A stretch of DNA of 9,199 nt from an uncultured Collinsella sp. Lineage in GTDB: Bacteria > Actinomycetota > Coriobacteriia > Coriobacteriales > Coriobacteriaceae. Position 1 is the stretch's first letter. Each line of letters begins with the position of its first letter. The notes under the pieces are model-generated. The model was not told the origin of the DNA. It ran no database searches and was given only the letters and a program-made list of their open reading frames with translations. Location: contig CABUZF010000033.1 in the NCBI GenBank assembly GCA_902495985.1, forward strand, positions 1 to 9,199, written 5' to 3'. Position numbers and translations under genes: made by a program. Shown in pieces: positions 6,126-9,199 of the stretch.

Positions 6126-7370
6126 ATGGCGGCTCGCGTCTGCCTGGTCCACTATCACGAGGTTGGACTGAAGGGTAAGAACCGCGCACATTTTGAGCAT
6201 ATCCTCATGGATAACATTCAGGCGGCCTTGGCCGCCTTTTCCGTGAATGCCGTGTCTCGAATTTCCGGTTATATCCTCGTGACCTTTAACGAGCATCAGG
6301 CCGACGAGGCGGCGCGCGTCATTCGCACCGTCCCCGGCGTTGCCCGCGTGTCCCTGGCATATCACACGAACCGCGACCCGCAGGAGTACTGCGCCGCCGC
6401 CGTGAAGGCGCTGCGCGAGTTTGGTCCCTTCGAGTCGTTTAAGGTTCACGCCAAGCGCTCGAACACCGACTATGAGCTCACCTCGATTGATATCAATCGG
6501 CAGGTAGGCGAGGTGCTGTGCGAGGCGTTTCCCGATAAAAAGGTCCAGATGCACGACCCCGACGCGATGGTGCACGTGCTGGTGGTCCAGGGTAGCGTCT
6601 ATGTGTATGCGCGCTCTGAGCGCGGTGTGGGTGGCCTTCCGGTGGGGTCTGCCGGCAAGGTCGTGACGCTGCTGTCGTCGGGTATCGATTCCCCGGTGGC
6701 GACCTGGATGCTCGCGCGTCGCGGCGCGGTGTGCGTGCCGGTACATTTCTCCGGTCGTCCGCAGACGCCCGATACGAGCGAGTATTTGGTGCAGGACATC
6801 ATCCGTGCGCTTGAGCCGGGTGTCCAGATCGGCCGCCTGTATGTGGTGCCGTTTGGCGACTGCCAGCGTGAGATTTCGGTCACCTGTCCCAGCAATCTGC
6901 GCGTGATCATGTATCGCCGCATTATGTATTCGGTTGCCGAGCGCATTGCACACATCGAGGGCGCCAAGGCCATCGTTACGGGTGAATCGCTTGGGCAGGT
7001 TGCCTCCCAAACGCTTGAGAACATCATGGCCGTCAACGAGGCCGTGAAGATCCCCGTGTTCCGTCCTCTCATCGGTTCGGACAAGCAGGAGATCATCGCG
7101 CGCGCCGAGGAAATTGGTACGTTCGATATCTCGACTGAGGCCGCGCCCGACTGCTGCACGCTGTTTATGCCGCGCCGTCCCGAGACGCACGCTAAACTTG
7201 ATGCCGTGCATGAGGCCTGGGAGTTGTTCGATCACGAGGAGATGATCGAGCGCCTGCTCAAGCAGACCGAGTACATTGACTTCGAGAGCAACACGTATAA
7301 GGCCCCTAAGACCTTAAAACGCAAACATTCGGAGCTTGCTCCGCGTGAGATTTACCAAGATCACGAGTAA
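6126..7370 (+). CDS. thiI: tRNA 4-thiouridine synthetase ThiI (no rhodanese domain)
   Basis: ThiI adenylates U8 of tRNA and inserts sulfur to make 4-thiouridine; in some bacteria it also feeds sulfur to the thiamine thiazole. The protein is 414 residues and lacks the C-terminal rhodanese domain of E. coli ThiI (482), like the Bacillus form. The order is an N-terminal ferredoxin-like region with HYHEVGLKGKNR (about 9-20), a THUMP domain (about 60-165), then the ATP pyrophosphatase with its PP-loop at 184-190 (SSGIDSP, where SGGxDS is usual). EDCC-type residues appear as DCCTLF with C343/C344, the site of the conserved catalytic cysteine. ATG 6126 abuts the rpoZ stop with only a weak GAAG upstream. 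No cysteine desulfurase partner is adjacent. A strong terminator follows. Confidence 0.94.
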   Translation: MAARVCLVHYHEVGLKGKNRAHFEHILMDNIQAALAAFSVNAVSRISGYILVTFNEHQADEAARVIRTVPGVARVSLAYHTNRDPQEYCAAAVKALREFGPFESFKVHAKRSNTDYELTSIDINRQVGEVLCEAFPDKKVQMHDPDAMVHVLVVQGSVYVYARSERGVGGLPVGSAGKVVTLLSSGIDSPVATWMLARRGAVCVPVHFSGRPQTPDTSEYLVQDIIRALEPGVQIGRLYVVPFGDCQREISVTCPSNLRVIMYRRIMYSVAERIAHIEGAKAIVTGESLGQVASQTLENIMAVNEAVKIPVFRPLIGSDKQEIIARAEEIGTFDISTEAAPDCCTLFMPRRPETHAKLDAVHEAWELFDHEEMIERLLKQTEYIDFESNTYKAPKTLKRKHSELAPREIYQDHE

Positions 7371-7380
7371 TTTTGTGCAT

Positions 7381-7413
7381 AGACCGACGATGCGTCTGCA
7401 TCGTCGGTCTTTT
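7381..7413 (+). terminator. Intrinsic terminator after thiI
   Basis: A perfect 13-bp inverted repeat (7381-7393 with 7398-7410) closes a 4-base GTCT loop and runs into TTTT. It begins 10 bases after the thiI stop. It should end the mihF-gmk-rpoZ-thiI transcript and separate it from the com genes. Confidence 0.93.
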
Positions 7414-7485
7414 GCGATCTGGGCATTTTGCGGCTAAGTGTTCATTTGCTGACGTGTGCCTGAATAAATGGACAGTATTTCGCAA

Positions 7486-7526
7486 GGTTTTGGTCGGCTT
7501 TTGGTTTGACCGCGAAAACCGGTTTT
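7486..7526 (+). repeat. Hairpin and AAAACCGGTTTT palindrome upstream of comEA
   Basis: AAAACCGGTTTT (7515-7526) is a perfect 12-base palindrome. Its left half can instead pair with an upstream copy: GGTTTT (7486-7491) with AAAACC (7515-7520), continued by GGTC (7492-7495) with GACC (7508-7511) across a GCG bulge. TTTTGG occurs three times in 7488-7528. It lies 58 bases before the comEA ATG, where a regulator site or leader structure could sit. I see no convincing -35/-10 pair in 7414-7583. Confidence 0.4.
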
Positions 7527-7570
7527 GGAGAATGGCTGTTGCAGGACTCTTTTCCTGACACGATGTTGTT

Positions 7571-7576
7571 GGGAGG
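7571..7576 (+). promoter_or_regulatory. Ribosome binding site of comEA
   Basis: GGGAGG lies 7 bases before ATG 7584. This excludes the in-frame upstream starts TTG 7506 and ATG 7563, since the latter would place the site inside the gene. Confidence 0.85.
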
Positions 7577-7583
7577 TTTTGCT

Positions 7584-8297
7584 ATGGCGCAGCGCGAACA
7601 ACACGAACGGGTCAAACGGATGGACCGCTTGGCGGACAAGCTGCTCGGTCATAAGGCAGTGGTGATGGCTATACTGGTCGTCATTGCGATGGCGAGCGGC
7701 TTGGCGATGGCGAACCTTGGTGGCGGTGCCGGCGGCGTGTCGTTTGAGCGCACTGACGGTTCGGGCTCGTTGGTGGAGCCGGGATCCGGCGATGCCTCGA
7801 GCGGAAAGACATCCGAAGGCTCTTCGCCTAAGGCGTCTGCCGCGGCAGAGGTTTATGTCGATGTTGATGGCGCCGTTGTGTCGCCCGGTGTATACCGCCT
7901 CAAGGACGGCGCTCGGGTGGCTCAGGCGATTGATGCCGCCGGCGGGCTGGCGCCCGAGGCAGACGTTACGGGGCTCAATCGGGCATCTAAGGTCGTCGAT
8001 GGACAGAAGATTCACGTTCCAACGGTAGGGGAGCAGCAGACGTCCATTGCGGAAGTCGGTGTTGATGGTGGGACTTCCGTATCATCGGGCGTGAGTCGCG
8101 CAATAGGCCTAGTAAACATCAATACGGCAAGCGCGGCAGAGCTGCAGACGCTCTCCGGCATCGGTCCCTCCATGGCCCAGTCGATTATCGATGAGCGGAC
8201 AAAGAACGGTGCTTTTGCCTCAGTTGACGATCTGATGCGTGTGTCGGGGATCGGTGAGAAGAAGCTCGCCAAAATCAAAGATTGTATCTGCGTATGA
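7584..8297 (+). CDS. comEA: Competence DNA receptor ComEA (SLBB + helix-hairpin-helix)
   Basis: ComEA binds incoming double-stranded DNA outside the membrane during natural transformation and passes it to the ComEC channel. The protein is 237 residues. A basic, charged N-terminus (1-24) is followed by one membrane anchor (about 25-45, AVVMAILVVIAMASGLAMA), then a Gly/Ser-rich linker to about residue 88. An SLBB domain spans about 90-145 (VYVDVDGAVVSPGVYRLKDG), then another short linker. The C-terminal double helix-hairpin-helix domain (about 175-237) has LVNINTASAAELQTLSGIGP and the second hairpin VSGIGEKKLAKIK. These match the standard Gram-positive ComEA layout. The gene overlaps comEC by 4 bases (ATGA). 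Codons end in G or T more often than in the pyr genes, suggesting lower expression (impression, not a calculation). Confidence 0.95.
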   Translation: MAQREQHERVKRMDRLADKLLGHKAVVMAILVVIAMASGLAMANLGGGAGGVSFERTDGSGSLVEPGSGDASSGKTSEGSSPKASAAAEVYVDVDGAVVSPGVYRLKDGARVAQAIDAAGGLAPEADVTGLNRASKVVDGQKIHVPTVGEQQTSIAEVGVDGGTSVSSGVSRAIGLVNINTASAAELQTLSGIGPSMAQSIIDERTKNGAFASVDDLMRVSGIGEKKLAKIKDCICV

Positions 8298-9199
8298 GTG
8301 CGACCGAGCGCGAACATGTGATGCCTCCGCGACCCCTGATGCCGTGGACGATGGCCCTTTGTGCCGGCATGTGCATGAGCTGCGCCTTGGTGCTCAACGT
8401 GACCGCTGATGCGCTGCTGAGGGAGCAGGCGCCGGCAGTCGGGCCGCTATGGGCCATTCCCGTTGCGGCGGCGGTATTCGTTTTGCTGGCTCAATCTTGT
8501 GCGCGGCTTGCCCCTTGGAAGCGGTGGCTGTATGCCGCGTCCGTCGGTCTCGTGGCGGGAGCGGTCGTCTCGGCGTGGTGGGCTGTGGGCACGCTAGGCG
8601 CCTCGAAGGCGCTCGACGGTCGAGCGGCAAGCAGCCTCGAGTTTGTCGTGCAGGGTGATCCATCCATAAACGACGACGTGTATTCCTATACCTGCGAGGC
8701 ACGCGCGGACGGTAAGAACTTGGCAACGGTTCGCCTATCGTGTGACCGCGAGCTCAAGGTCGGGGCGCACGTGCGTGTTATCGGTCGTTTTTCACGTTTT
8801 GAGAACGATGCATATGGACGATCGCGCATGCTCCGAGGCGAGGTGCGCAAGGTTCAAGCCGTTCGGATTGTGCCGGTCGATGAGGGCTCTCCGGGCCCGC
8901 TGCTTCGGCTGCGAAATGGGCTGCTAACGTCCATCGCGCCTGCGACCGACCCGGCGCGTGCGCTCATAGCTGGTGTCGTCTGCGGTCGTTCGGCCGAGCT
9001 GCGCGCCCAGCCGGCGGGCGACTGGTTTTCGGTGACGGGAACGGCGCATCTTATCGCCGTCTCGGGCAGCCATTTGGCTATCGTGGGGTTTGTAATCGAG
9101 GGTGTATTGCAAAAGACTCGGTGCTCACGTGGTCTTCAGCGGGCGATACTGGCGATAACGCTTGTGGGCTACGCTGCCTTTACGGGCGCGTCTCGCTCG
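8294..9199 (+). CDS. comEC: DNA internalisation channel ComEC/Rec2, 3' end missing
   Basis: ComEC is the polytopic membrane channel that takes single-stranded DNA into the cytoplasm. The frame stays open for 302 codons to the window edge; full family members are about 700-800 residues. Hydrophobic N-terminal stretches occur near 17-36, 49-66 and 71-90 (GLVAGAVVSAWWAVG). A soluble region of about 100-200 (SLEFVVQGDPSINDD to VRIVPVDEG) fits the N-terminal OB-like DUF4131 domain. Next comes the start of the Competence domain, with the hallmark GTAHLIAVSGSHLAIVGF at about 249-266 (family HLLAISGLH). The ATG overlaps the comEA stop as ATGA, so translation is coupled. The Zn-dependent nuclease-like C-terminal domain, if present, lies outside the window. 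Confidence 0.93.
   Translation, partial: MSATEREHVMPPRPLMPWTMALCAGMCMSCALVLNVTADALLREQAPAVGPLWAIPVAAAVFVLLAQSCARLAPWKRWLYAASVGLVAGAVVSAWWAVGTLGASKALDGRAASSLEFVVQGDPSINDDVYSYTCEARADGKNLATVRLSCDRELKVGAHVRVIGRFSRFENDAYGRSRMLRGEVRKVQAVRIVPVDEGSPGPLLRLRNGLLTSIAPATDPARALIAGVVCGRSAELRAQPAGDWFSVTGTAHLIAVSGSHLAIVGFVIEGVLQKTRCSRGLQRAILAITLVGYAAFTGASRS

Noticed and set aside
5754..7235. Open frame of 493 codons on the - strand across gmk end, rpoZ and thiI
   Set aside because: It is longer than thiI but spans three well-supported genes and the product resembles no family I know; it is an antisense shadow of high GC.
7446..7481. Possible comEA promoter using TTGCTG (7446-7451) and AT-rich hexamers downstream
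   Set aside because: The spacings (about 12 or 24 bases) are outside the workable range, so no promoter is called.
7373..7558. Possible 61-residue + strand gene after thiI
   Set aside because: It runs through the terminator stem, has no ribosome binding site, and its product has no recognisable features.
7506..7583. N-terminal extension of comEA from TTG 7506 or ATG 7563
   Set aside because: GGGAGG at 7571-7576 is ideally spaced for ATG 7584 and would be coding in the longer versions; the extension matches nothing in ComEA.
1..9199. tRNA or rRNA genes, CRISPR arrays, insertion sequences, phage genes or defence systems
   Set aside because: None seen: no clustered direct repeats, no transposase or integrase motifs, and the coding space is filled by core genes.

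Overview
The window is about 9.2 kb of GC-rich, densely packed core-genome DNA with every gene on the + strand. The best reading is an anaerobic, gut-type actinobacterium of the class Coriobacteriia (Collinsella-like). This is inferred from three things: an actinobacterial-type integration host factor (mIHF) directly upstream of gmk and rpoZ, an NAD-linked class 1B dihydroorotate dehydrogenase pair (PyrK + PyrD), and strongly G/C-ending codon use. No database search was possible, so the genus is a guess.

Region 1 (1-4720) is a pyrimidine biosynthesis operon, pyrB(partial)-pyrC-pyrK-pyrD-pyrF. It covers carbamoyl-aspartate formation, ring closure, oxidation to orotate with electrons passed to NAD+, and the final decarboxylation to UMP. 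The carbamoyl-phosphate synthetase genes and pyrE (orotate phosphoribosyltransferase) are not in the window. Genes overlap or abut, except for a 92-base pyrC-pyrK gap that carries a terminator-like hairpin.

Region 2 (4721-4959) is a 239-base gap rich in dyad symmetry: one long imperfect hairpin, then two abutting inverted repeats. The second of these overlaps a candidate extended -10 promoter element in front of mihF.

Region 3 (4960-7370) is a tight information-processing cluster, mihF-gmk-rpoZ-thiI: a nucleoid-associated DNA-binding protein, guanylate kinase, RNA polymerase omega and tRNA 4-thiouridine synthetase. Junctions are 0 to 5 bases. It ends in a very clear intrinsic terminator at 7381-7413.

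Region 4 (7414-9199) is a DNA-uptake operon: a short gap with a 12-base palindrome and a small hairpin, then comEA (membrane-anchored DNA receptor with SLBB and helix-hairpin-helix domains), overlapping by ATGA with comEC (DNA channel), which runs off the right edge.

Nothing here looks like a mobile element, CRISPR array, RNA gene or plainly new system. The points most worth a second look are the structured pyrF-mihF gap, the hairpin that splits the pyr operon, and the palindrome ahead of the competence genes.
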